A stretch of 64,000 nt of DNA, taken from positions 16,983,501 through 17,047,500 of the forward strand of contig JAWUZG010000032.1 of assembly GCA_036785705.1 (NCBI GenBank). Direction: 5' to 3'. Within the stretch, counting starts at the first letter, position 1; every line of letters begins with the position of its first letter. Below are positions 50,501 through 61,079 of this stretch, piece by piece. Made by a program: the position numbers and the translations under genes. Under the pieces are notes generated by a model. It was not told the origin of the DNA and ran no database searches. It worked only from the letters and a program-made list of their open reading frames with translations. Source of the stretch: Acanthornis magna (lineage: Eukaryota > Chordata > Aves > Passeriformes > Acanthizidae).

Positions 50501-53500
50501 CCTAATAAGAAACAATGTCTCTCTGCAATAGATGGACTTAGAACACCTTCCCAAAAGGCTACTGACGAGGGAGGTACAGAGCTCACACTGCAAGCAGAAC
50601 TCTTAGATTCTGCCCACCCTGTAGGCTGTGGTCCCACAGAGCAAACTCATTCAACACTACCAGTTCTGGACACTGTGGCTCAGAGCAGTGTGGAACCAGC
50701 AGTGCCTGTTTCTGTCAGTTCTGAAAATGAAGCCTTGAAAGTAGCAGCAGCAGATCCAGCACAGTCTGAAGCATTGCCAGCAGTCACAGCTGATGAACTG
50801 AGCTCACAAACCTTAACAGAAGCAGAAGTGGGTCAGGTACTGCCCCAAGCCTTGCCCGAAGAAGCCAAGGTGCTGGTTCCTGATGATACGGAGGCTGAAA
50901 CACCATCAGAAGTGTCAGAGGCTTTTGATCAGGTTGAATTGGAAGCCTCAGTAAAAACAGCAGCAGTGATGGGTCTGAGCCACTCTGAATCTTTGCCCCT
51001 GGAGGTGACGGGGAGTGTGGCAGAGTGTGGAGAGTTGCCAGTGACAGAGGGTGAGATGCAGGATAATGATGTACCAGCAGCAGAAGTGGCACAACCTGAA
51101 CCTGTGAGGGCAAGTATGGGAGGCCTTCAGGAGTCAGCAGCAGAGAAGAGAGAGGAAGATAAAATATGGCTGGCTGCTGACATAGAAAGCTCTGCAGATC
51201 AATGTAGCTCTCAAAATGTTGTCTTAGATGACTCGGAAGCCAGAAGTTCTGATGACCTGGCAGATGGTATCAGTGAAACAAAACCAGACTCTTTAATGAA
51301 AGCAGTGAGGGATGATGATCACTTGGCTGCAGAAAATGTTAACTATCCCATTGAGGAAAAGAGTATCTGTGAAATTAATACGAGTACGTCTCGTTCACTG
51401 GACAGGACTATGATAAATGATAAGGATGAACCACTTGTTGACCAGAATACTTGTGATCTGGAGCCAGACCTAACTGATAATAGCAGTTCTGCAACAGCAT
51501 CTTCTCTCAGTGGCAAGATATGTCCTATAACTAAAGAGAGAGAAACTAACCCAGTTTCTGTTGACGATGACAGCTCAATACTGAGCATTGATCTCAATCA
51601 CTTGAGGTATATTCCAAAGGCAATCAGCCCACTGAACAGTCCAGTGCGTCCTTTGGCTAAAGCACTGAAGATGGAAAGTCCCTGTAAAGGCCTTGTGAAG
51701 ACTTACAACAAAGGTATTTGTATATTCTAATTTCTTTTCTACATCAAGCTTAGAAGATCTGCTTATGGAAAGGACAAATTCCTTCTTTTAACTGCTTTCT
51801 GAAAAATACAAATTGTTTCTTCTTAAGCTGTGTATGTCTCAGTGGTCCTTTCCCTTAGTAGTGGAAGCATTTAATGTTGCAGCCAAGTTTGTAGCCATTT
51901 GGATACTAGTGCTCTAAAAATTGGGGTTGGTCACTACTGACAGTAGACTGGTTGAAATAAAAGTTTTGTATTAACTTACTAAAAAAATACATATGCATTT
52001 CTCAATTGTGACTTGTTTTGCATAGATCTCTTTACGTTTTTCTCTAAAACTCTGGAAGCAAAAGTTGTGTAGGATCATATTCTTTCGAGTGTTTGAGGAT
52101 TTAAATCATCCTTGTAATGTCCTGCTGCAATTAAACAAAAATTCTTGGCAGTTTAGATTTCTTACTAGAAAAGACATGGTAGAGTGACATTGAAATCTGA
52201 GTTTTTTGTTTCAGAGCATAACTCTTTACAGGATTATTAAAATACTAATAGGTCATTTGTTCTGTATTTGTTTTAGTTTCGAAACTGTTAAAAGCCACCT
52301 ACTATATGTAAGTGTTAGTCCATAATGATGTGACAGTTACAATTCAGCTAGTACAGTAATCAGAAAACTTGTCAAAGTAAATGGAAGGAAATTCAAAACT
52401 GATGAAAACTGCTATATTTTTCTCTTTTCAGTGGATGTATTTGTGAGATAGTTCACATGTGTTTGGTGAAATCTTGAGGCCTCTTAAAGCTCAAAATTTG
52501 CTCAAAATAAAGCTCAATTTGCCCTTCAAAGCTCAAAAAATCCCTTAAACTAGCAGCTGCTGAAGCAAACCACCCAAACTTCTTATAGCTCAGGCTTCCT
52601 GAGTTCAAACAAACAGTTCTGAATAGTCAGTTTACTGAAGAGAATCTTGCAGGTTTTTCTGAAAATGTCTGTTTATAATTGCATTCTTCATGGTGATTAG
52701 CAAACTGTTTTCTTTTCATAGATTTAATTCCTGAAAGTACAGTTGTCATCTGTCCCTCAAAGAACTTGTCAAAGGAGGTAAACAAAGAAAATCAAAAGCC
52801 AGTTAGCATGTCTGATGAACGCTTAGAGATAGAGTCTCGGCTAAGTATCTCTTCAGATGAAATAGAAGAAGGTGAAATTGTAAGTAGCGATGAAGATGAA
52901 GAAAAATCTAAACCAGAGAGAGGCTCTGAAAATACAAAAAAGTCAAGACCAAAAGCTTCACCTGAGACACGCAATTTAACCAGCAGTCCACAGAATCAAA
53001 ATAGCAAAACTGTGCACTGCAATGAAGACAATGGAAAATTTGTTTCTGTGCAAGTAAGCACACAAAAGGACAGAGAGAGGCATAAAAATCAGACTTTCAG
53101 ATCTTCAAAGAATATGAAGAGAACCAAAACTGTGAGCATTGCTTGTCTTGAAAAAATAGTTCATGTTATTGTTGAACCTTCAAATATACAAGAAATCATG
53201 CAGATGCTCAGAGCTATACGAAAACAGATGAGGAAAAGTTATATGAAGTTCAAAGTACACTTCCCAGTTCAGCATTTTCACAGAATTATAGAATCTGGGA
53301 TCATAAATTTTACAGCATTAATAAGATACTTGAATTTTTCCAAGATGTGTGCATTAGGCGATACATTAAAATTGAACATATGTGATATCATAGAGTCAAA
53401 ACTTAAACAAGTCAAAAAGAATGCAACAGTGGACCGTCTTTTTGAACAGCAAGTATCAGATATGAAGAAACAATTGTGGAAATACGTAGATGAACAGCTT

Positions 53501-56500
53501 GATTACTTATTTGAAAAGATAAGGAGAATTATAATAAAGCTATGTGATGTGGGAAATGAGGGTGAGGAAGGGAAGTTCGAAAGGGCCGGAAAGCAAAACC
53601 ACAAGATCAGTCATAAAAATGATGTGCAGAGATCTAGAAAAAAGTCCCTGAAAGATGGTTCTCAAAAGCCTGAAGAATATATTTCAAAGCAAATTGTGGA
53701 TTATCAACAACCCAAGTGTCACAACGAGAAAAATAAGACAGGTGCACCAAAAACTGCCTTTACAAAATGTCTTAACTCCATTGATAACACAAGAAATTCC
53801 CATACAAAAGTTCACCTCTCTAAAGAGAATAATTTACAAAGCACTCTTACTCCACTAAAGGGTGTAAAACATGAAAAGGAAGGACTCCAGCTGTCTGGAG
53901 ACGCTAACAAGTCAGATCTTAGTTATGAACTTCTCACAGAACAGCAAGCATCCAGTCTTACATTTAATCTTGTAAGTGATGCTCAGATGGGTGAAATTTT
54001 CAAAAGCTTATTGCAAGGTTCTGATCTCTTGGAAAAAAATGGTGGCAGTATCAACAGAAATGAGTGTGAGTTCAGGACTCCAGAAAAACAGTTTTTAGAC
54101 AGTCATAAATGCAGGGATAATGCTGCTGAACTGGAGCAAGACATTGCTCCAAAGGAGGCCTGTATGGATTGTAAACTGGATGAGGATATTAGCTGGACTA
54201 TTGTTTCACCTGTAAGAGCTCCCTCGTTAGCATCTAGACCTCAGATGCCTGTTGATCCAGATGTGCTGGATGAGAGCTGTATGTTTGAGGTTTCTACAAA
54301 CTCAGCTTCATGCAAAGATGAGGAATGCAATTTACAGAAGAATAAATCTTGTGTTTCTTCTATCCTTCTTGAAGATTTGGCTGTTTCCTTAACTATTCCA
54401 TCACCTTTGAAATCAGATGCTCACCTCAGCTTCCTAAAACCTGAGAATAATTCTAGCTCAGCTCCCGAGGGTGTTGTTAGTGCACATTACAGTGAAGATG
54501 CACTTCTTGGAGAGGAGGATGCCACTGAACAAGACATTCACTTGGCTTTAGAATCTGATAACTCAAGCAGTAAATCAAGTTGTTCATCATCATGGACAAG
54601 TCGGCCTGTAGCTCCCGGTTTTCAGTGTCGCCCCAGCCTACCAATGCAAGCAGTCATCATGGAGAAATCCAATGATCATTTTATTGTGAAGATTAGGCGT
54701 GCAGTGCCATCTGCCTCACCAGCATCTGATCAGATGGTGCCAGTGAAGGAGGCACAAGTATCCTCAGCCAAGACTGGAAAAGGAGAAATGAGAACTGGGG
54801 GAAAAGAAAAGGACAGCCAGAGTGCCAGTGTGAAAGAAACCATCAAACCAGATCTGGTTAAGATGGATCCCTTGCCTCTCATCAGTGCTGAGCAAGAACA
54901 CAATCCCGCCTTAGCTCAGCCTCTGAAGGAGTCACACAATAGTGCTGGAAAGGAAGAAACTTCTGGGTTGCTTGGAACATGTAGAAAATCTCGAGACAGA
55001 GAAAGCCGTGACACTGAAAGCCCACATAAAGGCTCTGAGCAATCTGAGGCACACAAATTGCAAGGATCCGAAAACATAAATGAAATGCGTGTTAGATCTT
55101 CTTTTCCTGCTGGATGCAGTATGAAGTCATACATAACAGATAGTATTGTTAATGGAACTTCATGTCATGCAGTGGAATCCAGAGGAGATAACAGGACTCG
55201 GGAAACTTCTACAGGAATCTCAGAAGTCAGTGATAAAAAGGAAGAGCTGGAAGAGTGCTTTGGTGCCTCCGTAGACTTAACAGAAGAGCTTTCTAATGAG
55301 ACTGTAGCAGGTGACTGTAATCTTGGAACAAAACCCAATTCAAAGACTGATGGAGGGTGCCAGATAAGTATAGATGATAAAACTAGTAAAAAGAGGAAAA
55401 AGGAGACTGTTGAAGAGAATTCCAATTCAAAAAAGCAACGAAAAGAAACTGAATCAGCAGGTGAGGGGAGTGATGAAAGTAATATCAGGTCTGAAGATAC
55501 AAATTCATCACCGAAACAGTCTTCCAGTAAGAAGAATGAGCTACAGCAGAACAAAGACTCTTCTCCGTTGGCTTCATCTCCATCATCACCTAGCCTGTAT
55601 GCCAAAAACATCATTAAAAAGAAGGGAGAAGTAGTAGTTTCCTGGACAAGGTAATTTCTGATTTAGTCTGTGTGATTAGGGTTATTTTAAGCTATGTGGT
55701 ACACTGAAAAGAAGGAAGAAAAGGGTATTTAGCTGATGACTGAAGTTATTTGGTAGCTCTACACCCTTCTCTGAAGAGTGGAGTGGGAGCCTCCTTTTAT
55801 CAACATGCAGGATTGCTCTGGGAGATTGATGTTCATCACTTCTCCAGATCTCCCAAAGCAAGAGTCCTCTTGGCTTTTGTTTTGAAAGTTTTTGTGCTGA
55901 GGTAACAAGACCTACTGTAATGCACTGTCTGTCCTTTTTATTCCCCTTGCCCTTCTTGTTTTTTCTGTCCAAAAATGCCAGCCAGGCTTGGTAGGGGATG
56001 AAGGTCCATGATGTTCCTACAAGGCATTTGTGACTGGTGAAGGAGAACAGCTTGAAATTTCCCCCACTGAGGGAAGACATGAGAGCAAACAGTTTTTTGT
56101 TTTCAGGTCTGGGCTGTTCAATCTGTGGATATGTACCTGTCAACCATTCAGCTCATATATTCCAGTTTGTAGGATGTGGGTGACAAATGAGATGGCTGTA
56201 TATGTCAAAAATACGTGCAGAATCATTGTGGTGTATTCTCATTTTTAAGAAACTATAGTTGGCAGGTTTTCTTGGTCTTGCTACAACTTGGTGCAATCAA
56301 CACTTTATAAAGCATGTTCTAAAATTTTCAGGACAGGCTTTTCTAAACTATAGTTGAGATATAAAGTAAGTTTCTAGGTAGTATTTTAAAAGAAGATCAG
56401 TTCCTTTGCAGAAAAAAGACAGCAAAAGCTAATTTGATTTTTTTAATGTGCAAACCAAGGTAGAAGAAGACTTATTATGAATGTGACCAGGTTTTCAGTT

Positions 56501-58728
56501 TCACAGTTTTTGTTTGTTTTTGAACTGTACCTTTAAAAAAAGACATTCATTTAAATAATTAGTCATTACATTTTTCTTTGAAATTGAAGAAAATAAATAT
56601 AATTTATTGAAGCATGACAGGTTTCAACCAAATAAAATTACTGTCTATATACATTTTGCCTAAGTTCATTGATGAGAGAATCAGGAAGTTGGTGACACAC
56701 TTCAGAATAGCCTCAGAATAGGGTTTTTTATTCTCATGTGAACAGTAGATGTGCTCTGAGTATGTTTGTTACATTAAGCCACTTCAAGAAGTCAAACACT
56801 TCTCTGGTTTATCTTTGAACATCAGTGGGCCTTAGGTGAAAGCTGCTGTTCAGCCATGCAAACTGAGGCAAGTGCACCTGGAACTACTGACCCCTGCTGA
56901 ATTTGAGTTCCTCTCAATTCAAGTTTAAATGTCTGCTTTAGAAGCTTAAAATTCTTGACTTTGGTTTGGGACTAACTCTGTTGTAACTATCCCACTTTCC
57001 TAATAGGGAAGTGTAATCTCCACTACCACTTGTTTGTACTGACTCTGTTACTCTGTGCTGGTAGAATAGAGGATCCTCCAAAAATTCGTTGCTGCCATTT
57101 GAACTCATGTTCTGTAGTTTGGAAATACTCAGAATTTTATATATGCCTGTATGTATTGTTTTGCTTGTGTGCATATACACAACTCTGTGTATTAGTATTT
57201 TAAAAATGCATTTCTGCTGTAGAAATGATGACCGAGAAATTTTGCTGGAATGTCAGAGAAAAGGACCGTCGAGCAAAACCTTTGTTTCCTTGGCCACTAG
57301 GCTGAACAAAAGCCCAAATCAGGTAGGTGATATCATTCTTCTATTTACTAACAGCAACATTTCTACATTTACAATTGCAGTTGAACAAAAATCTGTAGAG
57401 ATCTTCTGCAAACCTGTAGTTTTCTTTTCCTTATGTCTTTTGGGGGGGATTCTTGAAGAAAAGAATCATAGGCTCTGCCAGTTGTTACTTCTTAAAAAGT
57501 AAGTGCATATTATAGGGGTATTATGGGGATTCCTCAGTACCTAATTGATTGATGCATTGAAACTGCTCCACTCATAAGACAGGGACAACAGGATTATTCT
57601 GTTGTTGGATCAGCACTTAGATAAAGAAAGGCAGTTTTGAGAGGCCTGAGGCCTTTGCACACCTGTAATAAATTAGAAAAAGATTAAATTTAGAACTGAG
57701 AAAAGATACCATGATTGTGCAGAAAGGACATTTTTAATGAAGATGTTTCTTTTTTTCTTTCATCTTTTAATAAAAAAGTTTCAAAAGACACAGATGTCAA
57801 ATTTATGTAGAATATTCCCAGAGGTTTCCATATAACTTTATACTTGAGTTGAATTGCTCTCTTAATCTGTATCCTGAAAATCTAGAAAGGGAGAAGCATG
57901 TTTGACCATTAGGAGATCCTGCATGATTGCGATTTGGCTTTTAGGATGTTGTGTTGTATGGTTGCAGGGTCTTTGTGAGGTTTAGAAGCTGTTGGGGTGG
58001 CTGGCCGAATAAAACAGTGTTACCTGTGCATTTATGCCTCTCTTCCCAGTGAGTTTGGTGGATCACCAATATGCTTTAGCAATATGTATGTAACAATAAG
58101 AAATACTAACTTAGAGCTGAATGAGGTCACTATGTCAGCTGTAGCTGCTCATGTTCAGCAAAAAGATGTTTTACTCCAATCTACAGACCAGCTATGTAAA
58201 ATCTCTTGCGGGCAGATTACTCCATGATGAGCCAAAAATAGCTGAAGCAACAATTGTACAAGAGGGTAGAAAATGACCAATAAACAGTGCTTTTGTGGAT
58301 TACAAAATAAGCTTTTGTCTTTACATTTGCATCTTACTCATGGTTCTGCCTGGCAAATTCAAGGCTAATTGGCCTTAAAGCCTTCATTTTTTTCCTCCTT
58401 GTAGGGAAACCTGTGTTAAACCAGTAGTTGGCTCTAGCTCTCTTTGATTTACCTGGAAGCTATTTCAAATATCAAAGGTATGGGAAGACTACCTAGATCT
58501 AGTTAGTCTGTTAATGGTGCTCCTGAAATTCTCCTACTAAGATTTCTTGGAAGCAAATAGTGGTGGTCTTAAAAAAACTTGATGATGTCAGATCAATCTG
58601 TTTTGGTAGGTATGGACATGTGGGATCTTAATGATAAGTCTTTTTATATTTTTTCTTTTGTCCTCCATTAGGTTTCAGAAAGATTCAAGCAATTAATGAA
58701 GCTGTTCAAGAAATCCAAGTGCAAGTAG
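41488..58728 (+). CDS. CASP8AP2: CASP8AP2 (FLASH), complete: 9 coding exons, 1998 residues
   Basis: FLASH is a large, mostly disordered nuclear protein of histone locus bodies. It binds Lsm11 of the U7 snRNP and helps recruit the cleavage complex to replication-dependent histone pre-mRNA; it was first described as a caspase-8 associated protein. The nine exons sum to 5997 nt including TAG (human about 1982 residues). Visible in order: motif VDIYDGLDS (30-38), LNLFDEIL (57-64), a predicted coiled coil (about 78-140), long Lys/Arg/Ser/Glu-rich segments, [17 protein letters not shown] (about 550-567), [20 protein letters not shown] (about 928-947), a helical conserved block (about 1112-1242), [20 protein letters not shown] (about 1375-1394), [17 protein letters not shown] (about 1615-1631), one SUMO-interacting-type VDLT (1821-1824), and a C-terminal SANT/Myb-like domain (about 1945-1998) expected to bind NPAT. 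The ATG has A at -3 and G at +4. Confidence 0.97.
42644..42724 (+). CDS. CASP8AP2: CASP8AP2 coding exon 2 (residues 17-44)
   Basis: Contains [20 protein letters not shown], matching human EGSLDIYAGLDS. The acceptor is preceded by a run of 20 T (42613-42632). The donor is CTG|gtaggt, phase 1. Confidence 0.95.
44106..44206 (+). CDS. CASP8AP2: CASP8AP2 coding exon 3 (residues 44-77)
   Basis: Encodes [20 protein letters not shown], the start of the Lsm11-binding region. Human has RNCLDLYEEILTEEG at the same place. The acceptor is tatatag and the donor GAG|gtatgt, phase 0. Confidence 0.96.
45341..45415 (+). CDS. CASP8AP2: CASP8AP2 coding exon 4 (residues 78-102)
   Basis: Encodes [20 protein letters not shown] then EIQAQ, part of the N-terminal coiled coil. 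The acceptor is ctgacag and the donor CAG|gtattg, phase 0. Confidence 0.96.
45532..45574. repeat. Perfect short inverted repeat (hairpin) in a CASP8AP2 intron
   Basis: CCTAGCACCTGCTGG (45532-45546) and its exact reverse complement (45560-45574) form a 15-bp stem with a 13-base loop. It lies about 120 bp after coding exon 4. I see no wider repeat structure around it. Confidence 0.7.
46616..46731 (+). CDS. CASP8AP2: CASP8AP2 coding exon 5 (residues 103-141)
   Basis: Encodes [20 protein letters not shown] and [13 protein letters not shown], nearly identical to human and the end of the coiled coil. The donor is GAG|gtacaa, phase 2. Confidence 0.97.
46732..49224 (+). other. CASP8AP2: CASP8AP2 intron before the first large exon (2.5 kb)
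   Basis: Contains T-rich runs (for example 48540-48615 and 48835-48900) and short open frames without recognisable homology. I see no RNA gene or mobile element. Confidence 0.7.
49225..51713 (+). CDS. CASP8AP2: CASP8AP2 large coding exon 6 (residues 141-971)
   Basis: A 2489-nt exon. The first third is rich in Lys, Arg, Ser and Glu; a middle stretch (about residues 580-900) is acidic, Ala/Val/Glu-rich and poorly conserved against human as I remember it. The conserved islands are [17 protein letters not shown] and [20 protein letters not shown]. The acceptor is aaacag and the donor AAG|gtattt, phase 1. Reading through the donor meets a stop within six codons (TAA at 51728-51730). Confidence 0.96.
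52722..55650 (+). CDS. CASP8AP2: CASP8AP2 large coding exon 7 (residues 971-1947)
   Basis: A 2929-nt exon with most of the conserved islands: NKENQKP, ELEEGEI-like [12 protein letters not shown], the helical block ending [59 protein letters not shown] and [21 protein letters not shown] basic KKRKKE patch lies near residue 1861. It ends VVVSWTR at the start of the SANT-like domain; donor AAG|gtaatt, phase 2. Confidence 0.97.
57223..57322 (+). CDS. CASP8AP2: CASP8AP2 coding exon 8 (residues 1947-1980), SANT-like domain
   Basis: Encodes [20 protein letters not shown] and [11 protein letters not shown], the core of the C-terminal SANT/Myb-like fold. The acceptor is ctgtag and the donor CAG|gtaggt, phase 0. 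Confidence 0.97.
58672..58728 (+). CDS. CASP8AP2: CASP8AP2 last coding exon (residues 1981-1998)
   Basis: Encodes [18 protein letters not shown] followed by TAG at 58726-58728; human ends VSERFQQLMKLFEKSKCR. The acceptor is ccattag. Confidence 0.96.
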   Translation, partial: VSERFKQLMKLFKKSKCK

Positions 58729-59314
58729 ACCTTACACCAAGTTACTTCATGGTTACAGAGCTTAGCTGTTACCTGGAGGGATGGACTAGAGTCACTGCAT
58801 TCGTATGATGGGATTACAGGGACGTATCCAAGTCAGAGTACTAAGTTTGATAAATCCAATGCACTGTTAGTTATTTACTTGTCTGCGTTTCCTCTGCAAT
58901 TCTTTAACAGAGTTACGCAGAGGGAGCTTCACAAACAAAGTGACTAGCAAAGAAAGGGCTTTGACACTGCAAATGGGGCAGTATCATTTCAAGGGGGTGA
59001 CATTTCCAGTTAGTTAAATGTGTTCTTTGAGCTGAGACAAGGGTGAGCAGTTGAGTGGGAATGGTGGCTCTTGCTTGGCTTGTCAGAAGTTCTGCATGGG
59101 CTGGTGTCAAACTATGATCTTAAAAAGTAAGAGTGCTTTGGAATCCAGTTGGTAGATAATCCTGGAAAATGACAAGTGTGTCATCTTGGTGACCTTGGAA
59201 TATATTTTAAGAAGTGAGGCCTTTTACTGTAAGACAGGGCAATGACAGCAATGATTCCAAAAGTTGCTTATCTAGTAATTGAATTCTATTGCTCAGGAAT
59301 AGGTGGATCTTGCA

Positions 59315-59405
59315 GCTTGTTCTTAACATTTGTGGCAATTGTTCGCTTACTGGAGATTTAATTCTAACAGAATCTGTTTTCAGTGTGTTCAGTCAGTGTG
59401 CAGGG
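59315..59405 (+). repeat. Diverged direct duplication, copy A (3' UTR)
   Basis: Copy A (GCTTGTTCTTAAC ... ACTGGAGATTTAATTCTAAC ... CTGTTTTCAG) aligns by eye over about 91 bases to copy B at 60470-60560, with roughly 75-80% identity and small gaps. Confidence 0.75.
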
Positions 59406-59510
59406 TAGCATAAATGTTACTTTACATGAACGCTACTCTGCAAAGGCCATTGTGTTTCTCTGTTCTAAATTACGTCTGGAAAAGGCACTTAATATTTAGG
59501 TCTTCAACAT

Positions 59511-59516
59511 AATAAA
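59511..59516 (+). terminator. Possible proximal poly(A) signal
   Basis: AATAAA 783 nt after the CASP8AP2 stop codon. I did not identify a strong GT-rich element after it. A cleavage near here would give a UTR length closer to the human one. Confidence 0.4.
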
Positions 59517-59798
59517 CATTCTGATAAAAAACCCTAAAAATTGAGAACTGATTTTCTTTTAAAAATTATTTTAGAAACAGACCTTTCCAGTTTCATAAAA
59601 TGTGACTTTTTAGTTACTAACCAGAAGCAAAACTTTTCTGTAAAAACAAGCGTTTTTCAAAAGCTTGTCAACTTGGCATGTTTTGACAGCGATTGCATCT
59701 ATCTTTACAAATTGTTTAGTGCATTAGAAATTCATTATGTTCTATTTTAAAGAATCTGTTGTAACTGTTTCCAGTTTTACTAGAACATACCTAAAGTG

Positions 59799-59843
59799 TG
59801 TATGTATATATATATATATATAGATCTATACACACACACACAC
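59799..59843. repeat. Compound (TA)n / (CA)n microsatellite
   Basis: Alternating TA from 59805 to 59822, a short TAGATC interruption, then CA repeats from about 59831 to 59843, inside the CASP8AP2 3' UTR. Confidence 0.9.
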
Positions 59844-60175
59844 GTTTCATACATACTGCTGTTTTATCCAAAATTTCTAAAAAGATTTTTTTTCTTCTCC
59901 CTGAGAAACATTCCTGGAAGTTGCAAGGGTTTTTGTTTAATGAATTCATTGTTTTTAGAGGTTTTATTCTCTGTGGAGGATTGGAATTGCTGTAGTCCTT
60001 ATTCAGTCAGAGCATCTGCTGAGTTCAGTTAGACTTCATTTAATAGCCCCACCTAAGTGCATTGCCTTTCAACTTGGATTGAATTGGCTCCTTTTTCAGA
60101 GTCAAATGACCATATCTTCAATGTCAGCATGTTTTTCTGTTCCCTCTCCAACTAATGGGACAGACTTCTCTTTCT

Positions 60176-60181
60176 AATAAA
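60176..60181 (+). terminator. Possible middle poly(A) signal
   Basis: AATAAA followed by CCATCAG and, within 30 bases, GTCAGTGATGTTGTC. It could serve as an alternative poly(A) site. Confidence 0.35.
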
Positions 60182-60469
60182 CCATCAGATAATTTGTCAG
60201 TGATGTTGTCACTGACCCCTTTGGAGTATTGTACATGTGACCTGTGGAATGGATTGTCGTGCTGCCAAACAGTGCATTGTCCTTGTTTTAGGCAGTGCTC
60301 TGGAAACTGTTACAAGGAGTGACTTGAGTAGGTGATGATGTCAGTTCTGGCAGTCTTCCATCTTACATGCTTGCTTCTGAAATGTTTGCTTTTGATGATC
60401 AAATCTCACCTTCCACGCTACGCTGGCAGTGCCTGGTGATTTCAGTGAGGGATTGGTGGACCAACCCAT

Positions 60470-60560
60470 GCTTGTTCTTAACAAACATTTGTGAGAATTG
60501 TTAATTTATTGGAGATTTAAATCTAACTGAAACTGTTTTCAGAATAGTCAGTTTGCAGAG
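60470..60560 (+). repeat. Diverged direct duplication, copy B (3' UTR)
   Basis: Copy B (GCTTGTTCTTAACAAAC ... ATTGGAGATTTAAATCTAAC ... CTGTTTTCAG), in the same orientation and 1155 bp downstream of copy A. I do not recognise it as a known transposon. Confidence 0.75.
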
Positions 60561-61048
60561 AAGTGTTCATGTTTGTGGAAAAGTCAGACTCAGAATGTTA
60601 AGAATATTCTTTTAACCATATCCTTAGAGATCAACGTGTGCACAGTACTGAAGGCACTGAGGGAAGTCACTTCTCTCCACTTAAGTGCTTCCTCTCTGCA
60701 TCAAAAAAGCAGGCAGTATTTTATTACAAAGTTGTTTATTCCTTATCTGTGTTTACTTGCTTTCATATCTGTATAGGTGATGGGGGGCAGGGTTTGACTG
60801 TTTTAGTCTAACTTGGGTTCCTGTTTTGTAAAGTGTGAAACTTGGTTAATGTTCTCTCTCTATTGTATCTATGTGTACAGGTTCCTACGTGGTCATGTAA
60901 AATATCTGATGTTTGTATATATATATAAATATATGTATAAAAATAGAAAGAGCTTTGTTTAGCCAAAGATGATTTTTTTAACTATATAAAACTACAGGTT
61001 TATTTTGTATAAACTAAATAGTTTGCTTACTGTAAGAGCAATACAAAA

Positions 61049-61054
61049 AATAAA
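61049..61054 (+). terminator. Likely distal poly(A) signal of CASP8AP2
   Basis: AATAAA in the context CAAAAAATAAAACTG, followed 35-80 bases later by TTGGCTTGGAGTGGTTTTG and TTGTTTG, a good GT-rich downstream element. Confidence 0.6.
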
Positions 61055-61079
61055 ACTGTAAAACTCACACACATGTTCT

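Larger units (their letters stand above)
58729..61070 (+). other. CASP8AP2: CASP8AP2 3' UTR
   Basis: Starts after the stop codon. Three AATAAA signals lie at 59511, 60176 and 61049. The last is followed by a GT-rich stretch (about 61090-61130) typical of a poly(A) site, which gives a UTR of about 2.3 kb; using the first would give about 0.8 kb. It holds a TA/CA microsatellite and a duplicated block listed separately. Confidence 0.7.

Noticed and set aside
51714..51730. CASP8AP2 ending at the stop after 51713 (short FLASH)
   Set aside because: The stop lies just past a proper donor (AAG|gtattt), and the next exon continues the conserved protein in frame. Retention of this intron is possible but not supported here.
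55165..55614. 149-codon frame antisense to the large CASP8AP2 exon
   Set aside because: Shadow of a strongly supported coding exon on the other strand.
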